DNA of 64,000 nucleotides from Serratia sp. AKBS12 (GCF_024793895.1 NZ_JANUSB010000015.1:248001-312000); one strand, 5' to 3'; numbered from the stretch's first letter, positions 47,259 through 57,813 are shown. Translations and numbers: made by a program. Notes: a model not told the origin generated them from the letters alone.

Positions 47259-48212
47259 TCAGGGTTTGTTTGCCGGGTCGGCTTCTCGCTGTGCCTTTGT
47301 CCGTTCGGCTTCCCGCTTGGCTTTGGCTTTGTTGCTCATGTCGTTACGGATTTGTGCGTGGCTGATCAGCGCAAAGATAAACGATCCGCCGATGATATTG
47401 CCTGCCAGCGTCGGGATCGCGAAGGGATAGAAGAAATCCTGCCAGGGGAGCGCACCGCTGAACACCAGATACAGTATTTCCACCGAGCCCACCACGATGT
47501 GCGTCAGATCGGCGATCGCCACCAGGTAGGTCATCAGCACGATCACCCAAATCTTGGCGGCGCCAGATGATGGAAACATCCAGACCATGGTGGCGATGAT
47601 CCAGCCGGCCAAGATGCCGTTGGCAAACATTTCTTCGGGACTATTTTGCATTACCTCCTCGGCGAGTTCGGTAAACGCCTGACGGGTAGCGTCGTCGAAC
47701 AACGGAAGCTGGATAAACGCTTCGGCGGCCAGCCCGGTGCCAATCAGGTTGCCGAGCAGCACCACCCCCCATAACCGGAACAGGATCAGGAAGTTTTTCG
47801 GCGTGGGTTTATGCATGATTGGCAACACCGCGGTGACGGTATTTTCAGTGAACAGCTGCTGGCGCGCCATGATCACGATGACAAAACCGAAGGTGTAACC
47901 GATATTCTCGATGAAAAATCGACTGGGGTCGTCCGGCAGTCGGGCGTGGAAGATGCCCTTGGCCATTAGCGATGCTCCCATTGACAGCCCGGCCGCCACC
48001 GCTGACCATAACAGCGCCAGCCAATCGCGCTCCAGCTCCTTTTCCCCTTCCATGCGGATCTGCTCATGCACGGCAGCAGCGCGTGACGGCAGTTTTTCCT
48101 CATCGACTTCTATTTCTGCCTTGCCCTGTTCCTGTTCTTTGCTTTCGACCTTGACCTCACCTTCGGCGTCGTGTTTCTCATTACCCAATCCGAGATTCGG
48201 TTTATCGCTCAT
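47259..48212 (-). CDS. yfdC: Formate/nitrite transporter family protein YfdC
   Basis: 317-residue FNT-family channel-like membrane protein. It has a long hydrophilic, highly charged N-terminal extension (about 1-65, rich in Glu/Lys) and six helices with FNT features (SAVAAGLSMGASLMAKGIF, LFRLWGVVLLGNLIGTGLAA, FANGILAGWIIATMVWM). E. coli YfdC has the same form and is next to argW. ATG at 48212 chosen over one two codons upstream because AGAGGG is too close to the earlier one. The substrate is not known. Confidence 0.92.
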   Translation of the reverse strand: MSDKPNLGLGNEKHDAEGEVKVESKEQEQGKAEIEVDEEKLPSRAAAVHEQIRMEGEKELERDWLALLWSAVAAGLSMGASLMAKGIFHARLPDDPSRFFIENIGYTFGFVIVIMARQQLFTENTVTAVLPIMHKPTPKNFLILFRLWGVVLLGNLIGTGLAAEAFIQLPLFDDATRQAFTELAEEVMQNSPEEMFANGILAGWIIATMVWMFPSSGAAKIWVIVLMTYLVAIADLTHIVVGSVEILYLVFSGALPWQDFFYPFAIPTLAGNIIGGSFIFALISHAQIRNDMSNKAKAKREAERTKAQREADPANKP

Positions 48213-48423
48213 CTTCATTTCCCTCTGGCAGCAAAAATCACGTGGTTGATTTAAGCGTAGTTGCCGTTACGCTCGGCTGAAAGTGAGGGCCGCTATTGCA
48301 ATAAAAAGTAACAAGATTTTAACCGAGGCGTTTTTTTCTACGCATTATTGATCTTGTACAGGATATTACCCCCATTGGAGTAGTTGCGCGGGCTTTGGCA
48401 GGCTACGTGAGCCCTGTCGCTTA

Positions 48424-48432
48424 TGCTATGAT
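48424..48432 (+). promoter_or_regulatory. Extended -10 promoter of the ccm operon
   Basis: TGCTATGAT, a perfect extended -10 (TGn plus TATGAT), 34 bp upstream of ccmA; no good -35. The 253-bp yfdC-ccmA gap has no other assigned feature; anaerobic or nitrate regulators could not be placed with confidence. Confidence 0.55.
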
Positions 48433-48465
48433 TCGCATTCCCAACGAAAACTGTCGAGTCCCCTG

Positions 48466-49098
48466 ATGCTGGAAGTCAGAAACCTGAGTTGTGTCCGCGA
48501 TGAACGCGTCCTGTTTAGCGGGCTGAGTTTTTCGCTAAGTTCGGGAGAGATTGTCCAGATTGAAGGTGCCAACGGCGCGGGCAAAACCAGCCTGCTGCGT
48601 ATTCTCGCCGGGCTGGCGCGGCCTGACGGCGGTGAGGTGCTGTGGCACGGCGAAAGCACGCTGCGCAGCCGCGAACGTTATCACTGGGAACTGCTGTATC
48701 TGGGGCACCACCCCGGCATCAACGCCATGCTGACGCCGTTTGAAAACCTGCATTTTTATCAGCAGGTTCGGCGCGCTACCGACGGCCAGGCTATCTGGCA
48801 GGCGCTGGAGCAGGTGGGGTTGGTGGGATACGAAGACTTGCCGGTCGGGCAGCTTTCTGCCGGTCAGCAACGGCGAGTTGCGCTGGCGCGTCTGTGGCTG
48901 AGCGACTGCCCGTTGTGGATCCTCGATGAGCCGCTGACGGCCATCGACAAGCAGGGGGTGGCTGACTTGATTCGCCTTTTTGATCAACATGCGCGGCAGG
49001 GGGGAATGGTATTGTTGACCTCCCATCAGGATGTCGTCGGTACTACCCAGGCGGTTGAGAAAATTCGCCTGGTTGACGCAGGCGGGGAGCATCTCTGA
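48466..49098 (+). CDS. ccmA: Heme export ABC ATPase
   Basis: 210-residue cytoplasmic ATPase that with CcmB releases holo-CcmE from CcmCD during cytochrome c maturation. Walker [10 protein letters not shown] (about 36-44), signature [15 protein letters not shown], Walker B LWILDEP. Operon leader; its stop overlaps ccmB by one base (TGATG). Confidence 0.96.
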   Translation: MLEVRNLSCVRDERVLFSGLSFSLSSGEIVQIEGANGAGKTSLLRILAGLARPDGGEVLWHGESTLRSRERYHWELLYLGHHPGINAMLTPFENLHFYQQVRRATDGQAIWQALEQVGLVGYEDLPVGQLSAGQQRRVALARLWLSDCPLWILDEPLTAIDKQGVADLIRLFDQHARQGGMVLLTSHQDVVGTTQAVEKIRLVDAGGEHL

Positions 49099-49757
49099 TG
49101 TTTTTGACCCTGGTGCGCCGTGAACTGAAAATCGCCTTTCGCAAAGGCGCGGAAATAGTTAACCCGCTGTGGTTCTTTTTGATCGTTATTACGCTGTTTC
49201 CGTTGGGCGTTGGCCCCGAACCGCAGTTGCTGGCGCGGATTGCGCCGGGGATCATCTGGGTGGCGGCATTGCTGGCTTCGCTGCTGTCGCTGGAAAGGCT
49301 GTTTCGTGATGACCTGCTGGATGGTTCGCTGGAGCAATTGTTGCTGTTGCCGACGCCGTTGCCGATAACGGTGTTAGGCAAAGTATGTGCTCACTGGGTA
49401 GTGACCGGCCTGCCGCTGTTAATTTTGTCGCCATTGGTGGCGTTGCTGCTGTCGCTGGACTTCAATAGCTGGCTGGCGGTGGCATTGACCTTGCTGTTGG
49501 GCACCCCGACGCTTAGCCTGATCGGCGCCATCGGCGTAGGCTTGACCGTTGGGTTGCGTAAGGGCGGCGTGCTGCTCAGCCTGCTGGTGCTGCCGTTATA
49601 TATTCCGGTGCTGATTTTTGCTACCGGCGCCATTGACGCCGCTGCGATGAACATGCCGATTGACGGTTATCTGGCGATCCTGGGCGCGATGCTGGCGGGC
49701 AGCGTGACGTTGGCGCCTTTTGCCACCGCGGCTGCACTTCGGGTTAGCGTACACTAG
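49098..49757 (+). CDS. ccmB: Heme export ABC permease
   Basis: 219-residue six-helix inner-membrane permease of the CcmAB complex. N-terminus [27 protein letters not shown] and ERLFRDDLLDGSLEQLLLLP are family signatures. Followed by a 107-bp gap before ccmC, the only sizeable gap in the operon. Confidence 0.96.
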   Translation: MFLTLVRRELKIAFRKGAEIVNPLWFFLIVITLFPLGVGPEPQLLARIAPGIIWVAALLASLLSLERLFRDDLLDGSLEQLLLLPTPLPITVLGKVCAHWVVTGLPLLILSPLVALLLSLDFNSWLAVALTLLLGTPTLSLIGAIGVGLTVGLRKGGVLLSLLVLPLYIPVLIFATGAIDAAAMNMPIDGYLAILGAMLAGSVTLAPFATAAALRVSVH

Positions 49758-49864
49758 CCAACCGTATGATGCGCTGAATAACGTCGCCAAGAACGTTGCA
49801 GCCAGGATGCTTTTTCACCGCTTTGCCGGCGCAAGGCGGACCGAATTTTCATTTATCGTGAGCA

Positions 49865-50611
49865 ATGACAACAATGTGGAAATGGTTACATCAATTTGCC
49901 AGGCCTGAGCGGCTCTACCATGTCTGCGGGCGTTTTGTTCCCTGGCTGGGCATGGCCGGAGCGGCATGTTTGCTGATTGGCTGGGTGTGGGGCTTTGGCT
50001 TTGCGCCCAGGGATTATCAGCAGGGCGACAGCTTTCGCATCATGTACATTCATGTCCCTGCCGCCATGTGGTCGATGGGCATCTATGCCTCGATGGCGGT
50101 GGCGGCATTTATTGGCCTGGTATGGCAGATGAAAATGTCGGACACCGTGGTGGCGGCGATGGCACCGGTGGGTGCGGTGTTTACCTTTATTGCCCTGGTC
50201 ACCGGCTCTGCCTGGGGTAAACCGATGTGGGGCACCTGGTGGGTCTGGGACGCGCGTCTGACCTCGGAGCTGGTGTTGCTGTTCCTTTATATGGGTATCA
50301 TCGCCCTGTATAACGCCTTTGAGGACCGCCGTCTGGCGGGCCGGGCCGCCGGTATCCTGGTGTTGGTCGGGGTGGTTAACATTCCGATTATTCATTTCTC
50401 CGTTGAATGGTGGAACACGCTCCACCAGGGCTCAACCAATATGCAGCAAAGCATCGCGCCGAGCATGCGCACCCCGCTGCGCTGGGCGATCCTCGGCTAT
50501 CTGCTGTTCTTCGTGACCCTGACGCTGATGCGCCTGCGCAACCTGATTCTGGTGCAGGAACGTCACCGTCCGTGGGTTGCCAACCTGGTGAACAAGGAGC
50601 GTCAGCCATGA
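49865..50611 (+). CDS. ccmC: Heme handling protein CcmC (heme transfer to CcmE)
   Basis: 248-residue six-helix membrane protein with the tryptophan-rich heme motif WGKPMWGTWWVWDARLTSELVL (about 119-140) and the two flanking histidines (YIHVPAAMWS, HFSVEWWNTLHQG). Attaches heme to CcmE. Start ATG at 49865, three codons before a second ATG (MWKW) that is the E. coli-like start, so the exact start is uncertain. Overlaps ccmD by 4 bp. Confidence 0.95.
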   Translation: MTTMWKWLHQFARPERLYHVCGRFVPWLGMAGAACLLIGWVWGFGFAPRDYQQGDSFRIMYIHVPAAMWSMGIYASMAVAAFIGLVWQMKMSDTVVAAMAPVGAVFTFIALVTGSAWGKPMWGTWWVWDARLTSELVLLFLYMGIIALYNAFEDRRLAGRAAGILVLVGVVNIPIIHFSVEWWNTLHQGSTNMQQSIAPSMRTPLRWAILGYLLFFVTLTLMRLRNLILVQERHRPWVANLVNKERQP

Positions 50612-50865
50612 GTAATAGCGCATTTGACTCCTGGCAGGCCTTCTTCGCCATGGGCGGCTATGCCTTCTACGTCTGGCTGGCGGTGGCCGCTACCCTGATC
50701 CCGCTATTGGCATTGATGCTGCATACCTGGTGGCAGCGTCGGCAACTGCTGGCTGATGTCAGTCGCCGTCAGGCGCGCGAGCGCCGCATTCGCCAATCGC
50801 AGCAGCATAACCACGCCATCGAGCCAACCGAGCCATCCGCCAGGCCGCGGGAGAAATCATTGTGA
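50608..50865 (+). CDS. ccmD: Heme exporter protein D, small CcmCE-complex subunit
   Basis: 85-residue protein with one N-terminal membrane helix (about 17-40; [22 protein letters not shown]) and a basic cytoplasmic tail ([10 protein letters not shown]). Needed to release holo-CcmE from CcmC. Overlaps both neighbours by 4 bp (ATGA, GTGA). Somewhat longer than the 69 residues of E. coli. Confidence 0.92.
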   Translation: MSNSAFDSWQAFFAMGGYAFYVWLAVAATLIPLLALMLHTWWQRRQLLADVSRRQARERRIRQSQQHNHAIEPTEPSARPREKSL

Positions 50866-51353
50866 ATCCACGTCGTAAAAGTCGTCTGTATCTGGCGATT
50901 GTCGTCCTGATAGGCGTTGCGCTGACCGCAGCGCTGGCGCTGTACGCGCTGCGATCGAATATCGATCTGTTTTATACCCCGAGCGAAATTTTGCAGGGGA
51001 AGGGTGAAAACCACCTGAAACCGGAGGTCGGCCAGCGCCTGCGCATCGGCGGTATGGTGATGCCGGGCTCGGTGAAGCGTGACCAGCAAACGCTCCAGGT
51101 CAGTTTTAAAATCTACGATGCGCGCGGTGCCATCGACGTCACTTATGTCGGCATCTTGCCGGATCTGTTCCGTGAAGGGCAGGGCGTAGTGGCTCAAGGG
51201 GTGCTGGCTGCGGGCAACGTGGTGCAAGCCAAAGAGGTGCTGGCGAAGCATGATGAAAAATACACGCCGCCAGAAGTGGCCGACGCGATGAAGGAAAATC
51301 ACCAGGGCCCGGCTTCGGCCTATGCCGCTCCGCAGGAGGGCCGCAAGTCATGA
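50862..51353 (+). CDS. ccmE: Periplasmic heme chaperone
   Basis: 163-residue membrane-anchored OB-fold protein. N-terminal helix ([22 protein letters not shown]), then the beta barrel and the heme-binding histidine in [12 protein letters not shown] (about residue 130). GTG start in overlap with the ccmD stop. Carries covalently bound heme from CcmC to CcmF. Confidence 0.96.
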   Translation: MNPRRKSRLYLAIVVLIGVALTAALALYALRSNIDLFYTPSEILQGKGENHLKPEVGQRLRIGGMVMPGSVKRDQQTLQVSFKIYDARGAIDVTYVGILPDLFREGQGVVAQGVLAAGNVVQAKEVLAKHDEKYTPPEVADAMKENHQGPASAYAAPQEGRKS

Positions 51354-53320
51354 TGCCGGAAATCGGGAGTTTTCTGCTATGTCTGGCGCTGGCGATATCG
51401 CTGCTGCTGAGTATCTATCCACAGTGGGGGGCGTCGCGGCAGGATCGGCGCATGATGGCGGTGGCTCGTCCGCTGACCTATGGCATGTTTGTCGCCATCG
51501 GCCTGGCGTTCTTCTGCCTGGTTTACGCGTTTGTGGTCAATGACTTTACCGTCGCCTACGTGGCGGCCAACTCCAACAGCCAGTTGCCGGTATATTATCG
51601 CATCGCCGCAACCTGGGGTGCGCACGAAGGTTCATTGCTGCTGTGGGTGCTGTTGCTGAGCTGCTGGTCACTGGCGGTGGCGTTGTTCAGTCGTTCGATG
51701 CCGCAGGATGCGGTGGCACGCGTGCTGTCGGTGATGGGGATGATTACCGCCGGCTTCCTGCTGTTTATCATCATGACGTCCAACCCCTTCACGCGCACCT
51801 TGCCAGACTTCCCGATCGACGGGCGCGATCTCAATCCGCTGTTGCAGGATATCGGGCTGATTTTCCACCCACCGCTGCTGTATATGGGGTACGTCGGCTT
51901 CTCGGTGGCCTTTGCCTTTGCCATTGCCTCGCTGATGGCCGGGCGGTTAGATACCGCCTGGGCACGCTGGTCACGGCCATGGACTACCGCCGCGTGGGTA
52001 TTTTTGACCCTGGGCATCGTGTTGGGCTCCGCCTGGGCCTATTACGAACTGGGCTGGGGCGGCTGGTGGTTCTGGGATCCGGTGGAAAACGCCTCGTTTA
52101 TGCCTTGGCTGGCCGGCACCGCGCTGATTCACTCGCTGGCGGTGACCGAAAAACGCGGCACCTTCAAGGCCTGGACCGTGCTGCTGGCGATTACCGCGTT
52201 TTCACTCTGTCTGCTGGGCACCTTCCTGGTGCGCTCCGGCGTGCTGGTCTCGGTGCATTCGTTCGCATCGGATCCGGCGCGCGGCATGTTTATTCTCGCC
52301 TACCTGGTGATCGTTATTGGCGGGTCGCTGCTGTTATACGCCTTCAAGGGCGGGCAGGTGCGCAGCCGGGTACAGCATGAGACTTTTTCACGCGAGACCT
52401 TCCTGCTGGGCAACAACGTATTGCTGATTGCCGCGATGCTGGTGGTACTGCTCGGTACGCTGTTGCCGCTGGTGCACAAGCAACTGGGGCTCGGCAGCAT
52501 TTCGATCGGCGAACCGTTCTTCAACACCATGTTCACCTGGTTGATGGCGCCGTTGGCGCTACTGCTGGGGATTGGGCCGCTGGTGCGCTGGCGTCGCGAT
52601 GAGCCGGGCAAACTGTGGCGTCGTTTGGGCGTAGCGCTGCTGGTCACATTGGCACTGTCGATCGCGCTGCCGTGGTTGCTACAGGACAGTATCGCCGGCA
52701 TGACGGTGGTGGGGCTGATCATGGCCATTTGGGTCATCGTGCTGACGTTGATGGAATTGCATGAGCGCGCCACCCACCGTCACGGTTTCTGGCGCGGCCT
52801 GGCGCAGCTTTCCCGCAGTCACTGGGGGATGGTGCTTGGCCATCTCGGGGTGGCGGTGACGGTGATCGGCATCGCCTTCAGCCAGAATTACAGCGTTGAG
52901 CGTGATGTGCGCATGAAGGCTGGCGACAGCGTGGATATCCACAGCTACCACTTTGTGTTCCGCGATGTGTATGACATTCGCGGGCCGAACTACACTGGCG
53001 GCGTCGGTATCATTGATGTTACGCGCAACGGCAAACCGGAAGCCACGCTGCATGCCGAAAAACGCTATTACAGCGTGGCGCGCAGCATGATGACCGAGGC
53101 GGCAATTGACGGCGGCCTTAGCCGCGATCTGTATGCCGCGCTCGGCGAAGAGCTGGACGATGGCTCATGGGCGGTGCGTCTGTACTACAAACCTTTTGTT
53201 CGCTGGATCTGGTTCGGCGGGGTGTTTATGGCGATTGGCGGGCTGCTGTGCATTCTCGATCCGCGTTACCGCATGAAGAAGAAACTGGCGCGTGAAGGCA
53301 AACCGGAGGTGCAGGTATGA
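51350..53320 (+). CDS. ccmF: Cytochrome c heme lyase subunit
   Basis: 656-residue, about 15-helix membrane protein transferring heme from CcmE to apocytochrome c. WWD domain visible ([31 protein letters not shown]), with the flanking histidines ([19 protein letters not shown]). ATG overlaps the ccmE stop (ATGA) and its own stop overlaps the next gene. Confidence 0.97.
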   Translation: MMPEIGSFLLCLALAISLLLSIYPQWGASRQDRRMMAVARPLTYGMFVAIGLAFFCLVYAFVVNDFTVAYVAANSNSQLPVYYRIAATWGAHEGSLLLWVLLLSCWSLAVALFSRSMPQDAVARVLSVMGMITAGFLLFIIMTSNPFTRTLPDFPIDGRDLNPLLQDIGLIFHPPLLYMGYVGFSVAFAFAIASLMAGRLDTAWARWSRPWTTAAWVFLTLGIVLGSAWAYYELGWGGWWFWDPVENASFMPWLAGTALIHSLAVTEKRGTFKAWTVLLAITAFSLCLLGTFLVRSGVLVSVHSFASDPARGMFILAYLVIVIGGSLLLYAFKGGQVRSRVQHETFSRETFLLGNNVLLIAAMLVVLLGTLLPLVHKQLGLGSISIGEPFFNTMFTWLMAPLALLLGIGPLVRWRRDEPGKLWRRLGVALLVTLALSIALPWLLQDSIAGMTVVGLIMAIWVIVLTLMELHERATHRHGFWRGLAQLSRSHWGMVLGHLGVAVTVIGIAFSQNYSVERDVRMKAGDSVDIHSYHFVFRDVYDIRGPNYTGGVGIIDVTRNGKPEATLHAEKRYYSVARSMMTEAAIDGGLSRDLYAALGEELDDGSWAVRLYYKPFVRWIWFGGVFMAIGGLLCILDPRYRMKKKLAREGKPEVQV

Positions 53321-53868
53321 ACCGCAAACTGCTGTTTATTCCCCTGATTGTGTTTCTGCTGCTGGTGGCGGCGTTTATGGTGCAGCTCACGCGCAATGCC
53401 GGCGGTGAAGATCCGACCATGCTGGAGTCGGCGCTGATCGGCAAGCCGGTGCCCACCTTTACGTTGGAATCGCTCGAACAGCCGGGCAAAACCTACGATC
53501 AGGCGGTGCTGCGCAACGGCAAACCGATGCTGCTGAACGTGTGGGCCACCTGGTGTCCGACCTGCCGCGCCGAACATCAGTATCTCAATACGCTAGCCGC
53601 CAAGGGCGTGCGGGTGATCGGCTTGAACTACAAGGACGATCGCGCCAAAGCGGTGACCTGGCTGAACACGCTGGGCAACCCGTATGCGCTCAGCCTGTTC
53701 GACGGCAATGGCATGCTGGGCCTGGATCTGGGGGTCTACGGCGCGCCTGAGACCTTCCTGATCGACGGCGAGGGCATCATTCGCTATCGCCACGCGGGTG
53801 ACATGAATCAGCGCGTTTGGCAGCAGGAAGTGTTGCCGCTGTACCGTAAGTACGGAGGAGACGCATGA
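53317..53868 (+). CDS. dsbE: Thiol:disulfide interchange protein (CcmG/DsbE)
   Basis: 183-residue periplasmic thioredoxin-like protein anchored by an N-terminal helix. Redox motif WCPTC (about 79-83) in LLNVWATWCPTCRAEH, and the cis-proline GAPETFLID. Reduces the heme-binding cysteines of apocytochrome c. Overlaps both neighbours by 4 bp. Confidence 0.96.
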   Translation: MNRKLLFIPLIVFLLLVAAFMVQLTRNAGGEDPTMLESALIGKPVPTFTLESLEQPGKTYDQAVLRNGKPMLLNVWATWCPTCRAEHQYLNTLAAKGVRVIGLNYKDDRAKAVTWLNTLGNPYALSLFDGNGMLGLDLGVYGAPETFLIDGEGIIRYRHAGDMNQRVWQQEVLPLYRKYGGDA

Positions 53869-54332
53869 GACTTATCATGCTGATATTGGTCGCGCTATGC
53901 AGTTACAGCGCCGTGGCGGCCATCGATACCTACAGCTTCAATTCGGTAGAGCAGGAACAGCAGTATCGCGAATTGACCGAACAGTTACGCTGCCCGAAGT
54001 GCCAGAACAACAGCATTGCCGATTCCAACGCCATCATTGCTGCGGATATGCGCAGCAAAGTGTATGAATTGATGATGCAAGGGCAAAGCAAACAGCAAAT
54101 CATCGATTATATGGTGGCTCGCTACGGCAATTTCGTCACTTATGAACCACCGGTGACGCCGGCAACGCTGATCCTGTGGTTAGGACCATTGCTGTTTGTG
54201 CTGATTGGCGGCGCGGTGGTGATTATGCGCAGCCGTCGTCGGGGCGGTGTCGGGAGCAATGAGCAATTCTCCGAGCAGGAGCAACGGCGTCTGGCGGCGC
54301 TGCTGAAAGAGACTGACAGGAAGAAACCCTAA
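53865..54332 (+). CDS. ccmH: Cytochrome c maturation protein CcmH (thioredoxin-like, CcmL)
   Basis: 155-residue protein with a signal peptide, the LRCPKCQNNSIADSNA redox motif (about 42-57), and one C-terminal membrane helix (LILWLGPLLFVLIGGAVVI). In E. coli CcmH is a fusion of this with CcmI; here they are separate genes that overlap by one base (TAATG). Confidence 0.95.
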   Translation: MRLIMLILVALCSYSAVAAIDTYSFNSVEQEQQYRELTEQLRCPKCQNNSIADSNAIIAADMRSKVYELMMQGQSKQQIIDYMVARYGNFVTYEPPVTPATLILWLGPLLFVLIGGAVVIMRSRRRGGVGSNEQFSEQEQRRLAALLKETDRKKP

Positions 54333-55543
54333 TGGCTTTTTGGCTGATTATTATTGCACTACTGATCGGCGCTGCGGCGTTGCTGGTGGTGCCGGCGATG
54401 CGGCAGGGCAAGGCGGATGCAGCCACCAGCCGTGATGCCTTGAACGCGGTATTTTATCGCGATCGTCTTGGCGAACTGGAAAGAGACGAGCAGCAGGGCG
54501 TGGTAACCGAGCGGCCGGAACTGGTAAAAGAACTGCAACAGAATCTGCTGGACGACATCCCCGGTCAGCAAGACGCCCAGGCGCAGCCGATAACTCGTTG
54601 GGCGCTGGTTCCCGGCGTGGTGGTGCTAGTGGCGGTGGCGGTTGGCTTTTATCTGAAAACTGGCGGGCTGGCGCAGGTGGCTGCCTGGCACCAGGTTGAA
54701 GCGCAAATGCCGGAGTTACGTGAGCGGGTGGCGAATGAGCGCGCCAAGCCGCTGAGCATGGAAGAGATTGCCCGCCTTGGTTTGGGGCTGCGTACCGCGC
54801 TGCAACAGGACGATCGCAATATCAACGACTGGATGATGCTTGGTCGGGTCGGCATGGCGCTGAATAACGCCACCACCGCGACGCAGGCATTTGCCCATGC
54901 TTACCGGTTGGATCCGAATAATCTGGAAGTACGGCTCGGTTATGCCGAAGTCTTGACGCGCTCCAGCGATCCGGAGGATAACAAACAGGCCACTGCGATG
55001 TTACGCAAGATGATCGCTGAAGATCATACCGATCTGCGCGTATTGAGCCTGCTGGCGTTTAATGCCTTTGAACAGGGTGATTATAAACAGGCGATAGGTG
55101 CCTGGCAGGTAATGCTCAAATTAATGCCTGCCGACGATCGACGTGTCGAAGTGCTAAAGCGCAGTATTGAACAAGCAAAAATACAGGCAGGCGAGGAAAC
55201 TGTTAAACTTGCTGTCAATGTGACGTTGTCTCCAGAGGCAGCGAAGGCATTACCACAACAAGGAACGCTGATTATTTCGGTTACCGACGGCAATAGCCCG
55301 GTACCGGTTGCCGTAAAACAATTGCCCATGAGCCGCTTCCCATTGTCGTTCTCGCTGGATGACAGTAATGCCATGATGCCGGAACGTCTGCTTTCGGCGT
55401 TGCAGCAGGTGAAGGTGCGCGTACGCATCTCTCACGACGGCCTGGCGACGCCGCAGGCCGGAGACTGGTTTGGTGAAAGCGCCGTGCAGGGCTTTAGCGG
55501 TAAAGGGCAGGTTGGCGTTCAGATAGACAAGCAAGTTCCTTGA
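54332..55543 (+). CDS. ccmI: Cytochrome c maturation protein CcmI (apocytochrome chaperone)
   Basis: 403-residue protein with two membrane helices (3-22, 95-115), a cytoplasmic loop with a leucine-zipper-like stretch (LGELERDEQQGVV) and a periplasmic TPR domain (about 150-290; WMMLGRVGMALNNATTATQAFAHAYRLDPNN) that binds the C-terminal helix of apocytochrome c and presents it to CcmFH. A C-terminal beta domain follows. Last gene of ccm. No clear terminator before mlaA, 38 bp downstream. Confidence 0.94.
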   Translation: MAFWLIIIALLIGAAALLVVPAMRQGKADAATSRDALNAVFYRDRLGELERDEQQGVVTERPELVKELQQNLLDDIPGQQDAQAQPITRWALVPGVVVLVAVAVGFYLKTGGLAQVAAWHQVEAQMPELRERVANERAKPLSMEEIARLGLGLRTALQQDDRNINDWMMLGRVGMALNNATTATQAFAHAYRLDPNNLEVRLGYAEVLTRSSDPEDNKQATAMLRKMIAEDHTDLRVLSLLAFNAFEQGDYKQAIGAWQVMLKLMPADDRRVEVLKRSIEQAKIQAGEETVKLAVNVTLSPEAAKALPQQGTLIISVTDGNSPVPVAVKQLPMSRFPLSFSLDDSNAMMPERLLSALQQVKVRVRISHDGLATPQAGDWFGESAVQGFSGKGQVGVQIDKQVP

Positions 55544-55581
55544 TAAGAAGACTGAACGTATTTGTGTTTATGGAGAAAAGT

Positions 55582-56343
55582 ATGAACTTTCGCCTGACTG
55601 GGCTGGCTTTCGCAACGGTATTGCTTGTCGGGTGCGCCAGCACCCCTGAGAACGAACCCCAAGGGCGCTCCGATCCTCTGGAAGGGTTCAACCGCACCAT
55701 GTTCGATTTTAACTACAACGTGCTGGATCCTTATCTGCTGCGTCCCGTGGCGGTTGCCTGGCGTGATTATGTGCCGATGCCGGCGCGTAACGGCCTGAGC
55801 AACTTCACGTCGAACCTTGAAGAACCGGCCAGTATGGTCAACGAATTCCTGCGTGGCGAACCGTACCGGGCCATGATTCACTTTAACCGCTTCTTCCTCA
55901 ATACCCTGCTTGGCATGGGTGGGTTGATTGACGTGGCTGGCATGGCCAACCCGAAACTGGCGCGTGAAGAGCCGCGCCGCTTCGGCAGTACGCTGGGTTA
56001 TTACGACGTTGGCTACGGCCCTTACGTGCAGTTGCCGGGCTACGGCAGTTGGACCCTGCGTGAAGACGGCGGCGAATGGGTTGATAAGCTCTATCCGGTG
56101 CTGAGCTATCTGACCTTCTGGATGTCGGCCGGTAAATGGGTGGTCGAAGGCATAGAAACGCGTGCTCAGCTGTTGGACTCTGACGGCCTGCTGCGCAACT
56201 CTTCCGATCCGTACCTGATGATGCGTGAAGCCTACTTCCAGCGTCACGACTTCCTGGCCAACGGCGGTGTGCTGAAGCCGGAAGAAAACCCGAATGCCAA
56301 GGCGATTCAGGGCGATCTGGGCGAGATAGATTCAGCCGATTGA
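55582..56343 (+). CDS. mlaA: Outer-membrane lipoprotein MlaA (VacJ), lipid asymmetry
   Basis: 253-residue outer-membrane lipoprotein that removes mislocalised phospholipid from the outer leaflet with OmpC/F and the MlaFEDB system. Lipobox LLVGCAS (Cys about 18), then RSDPLEGFNRTMFDFNYNVLDPYLLRPVA and LRGEPYRAMIHFNRFFLNTLLGMGGLIDVAG, diagnostic of MlaA. ATG at 55582 has GGAG 7 bases upstream; an earlier in-frame ATG at 55570 would have none. Confidence 0.95.
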   Translation: MNFRLTGLAFATVLLVGCASTPENEPQGRSDPLEGFNRTMFDFNYNVLDPYLLRPVAVAWRDYVPMPARNGLSNFTSNLEEPASMVNEFLRGEPYRAMIHFNRFFLNTLLGMGGLIDVAGMANPKLAREEPRRFGSTLGYYDVGYGPYVQLPGYGSWTLREDGGEWVDKLYPVLSYLTFWMSAGKWVVEGIETRAQLLDSDGLLRNSSDPYLMMREAYFQRHDFLANGGVLKPEENPNAKAIQGDLGEIDSAD

Positions 56344-56357
56344 GTGGCGAATGAATA

Positions 56358-56388
56358 AAGAAAAACCCGCCGATTGCGGGTTTTTTTA
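56358..56388. terminator. Terminator between mlaA and fadL
   Basis: AAAACCCGC-CGATT-GCGGGTTTTTTT; strong T-run on the plus strand after mlaA and A/T-flanked on the minus, where it also follows fadL. Confidence 0.9.
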
Positions 56389-56406
56389 TACCGTTCACAC
56401 CTGCGA

Positions 56407-57684
56407 TCAGAAGGTATAGTTGAAGTTGGCGCCGTACAGCCAGGCCTTGCCTTCAGACTCAAAGGTATATGGACCTTCCTTGACGGTAACATGCTGGCCG
56501 TGCATGTAGGACACGCCGACGTCAACCGATGCATTTTTGTTAAACGCATAGGTGGTACCGGCGCTCAGCCAGAAGCGGTCCTGATCCGGAATGGAAATCG
56601 AGCGGTTCTGTGCTGGAACCGGGCTGTCATCGAAGGCGATACCGGTACGGAAGGTCCAGTTATCATCGTAGTAATAAGTGGTACCCAACGCGATGCGGTA
56701 AGCATCTTTGAAGCCTTCATGTTTTTCGAACAACGTCTGGCCATTGTTGCCGGTGGCGCGCAGCTCCTGGAACTGGCTCCAGCTGGTATAGGCCAGGCTG
56801 TAGTGGATGGCCCACTGCGGCGCAACCTTGTTGTAACCTGAAATTTCCCACATTTCCGGCAGGTGCAGAGTCAGAGAACCCGGAATGGTGTTACCGTCGG
56901 TGCCCCACGGCAGGCCGGTTCTACCCTGCAATGGATTGTACCGTGAAGGAATGCTGCTCTTGTAATCGCCGTCGAAGTCGATTTTGATTTCAGAGCGGTA
57001 GGTGAGGCTATAGCGGTTGTTGTCGTCAACTTCGTACAACAGACCCGCGTTCCAGCCGTAGCCCCATTCGTCGCCTTTCAGGTGCGAGATTTGGGTATCG
57101 GCCGGCATGCCGAGAGCGGGGCCGCTTTCACCGGCATAACGTTCCAGTTTGGCCTTGGCGTAAACCGCGTCAAAGCCCAGGCCGAAGCTGAAGTGCTGAT
57201 TCAAGCGGTAAGCAGCGCTCAGGTTGAGGTTTACCGTGGTCAAGTCGGTTTTACCGCCGTACGGGCCTGCGGTATAACCATCGTTGAATTCGGTTGCCAG
57301 GCCATAGTTACTGGTCACGGAACCGCCAACCGCCCATTGATCGTTCAACGGATGAATGTAGTGCAGGTTCGGGATCCACTGGGCTGGCGCAATGTTTTTC
57401 GAGTCGAGGCTGGCACCGGAAGACGACGTGCCGGAAATATCTACGTCCGGATCGACGAAGATCGCACCGACGGAAAGCGCTGGGCTATCAAACATCATCA
57501 TGGTGGCAGGGTTGCGGCTTGCCGCTGTGGCATTATCCGCGACTGCGCCTTCGCCAGAAAAAGAACGGCCTAAACCAGATGAAGAGTACTCATTCAGCTG
57601 GAATCCTGCGGCAGACACGTTTGATGAAATAATTGCCACTGCAGCTGCGAGAGCTGATTTAGTAAATAGGTTTTTCTGGCTCAT
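56407..57684 (-). CDS. fadL: Long-chain fatty acid outer-membrane transporter
   Basis: 425-residue 14-strand outer-membrane porin importing long-chain fatty acids. Signal peptide ending [11 protein letters not shown]; mature N-terminal hatch [40 protein letters not shown] with the family NPA motif; C-terminal phenylalanine in GANFNYTF for barrel assembly. ATG at 57684 preceded by GAGGTTTT. FadR-like operators upstream. Confidence 0.96.
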   Translation of the reverse strand: MSQKNLFTKSALAAAVAIISSNVSAAGFQLNEYSSSGLGRSFSGEGAVADNATAASRNPATMMMFDSPALSVGAIFVDPDVDISGTSSSGASLDSKNIAPAQWIPNLHYIHPLNDQWAVGGSVTSNYGLATEFNDGYTAGPYGGKTDLTTVNLNLSAAYRLNQHFSFGLGFDAVYAKAKLERYAGESGPALGMPADTQISHLKGDEWGYGWNAGLLYEVDDNNRYSLTYRSEIKIDFDGDYKSSIPSRYNPLQGRTGLPWGTDGNTIPGSLTLHLPEMWEISGYNKVAPQWAIHYSLAYTSWSQFQELRATGNNGQTLFEKHEGFKDAYRIALGTTYYYDDNWTFRTGIAFDDSPVPAQNRSISIPDQDRFWLSAGTTYAFNKNASVDVGVSYMHGQHVTVKEGPYTFESEGKAWLYGANFNYTF

Positions 57685-57774
57685 GACCAAAACCTCATTA
57701 TGTGTTTATTATTTAAACTATGTTACACAAGGTAACAAGGAGCGCGGGATTGTAGGGTCCGTTATCCATCAGAC

Positions 57775-57813
57775 AAATCAGACCAGTGGCTGAATTATAG
57801 GTCTGACCTGTCA
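57775..57813. promoter_or_regulatory. Two FadR-like operators upstream of fadL
   Basis: CACTGGTCTGATTTG (reverse strand, 57775-57789) and AGGTCTGACCTGTCA (57799-57813) resemble the FadR consensus AACTGGTCNGACNTGTT. E. coli fadL also has two FadR sites. The rest of the 405-bp fadL-yfcZ gap is AT-rich and holds no gene. Confidence 0.65.
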
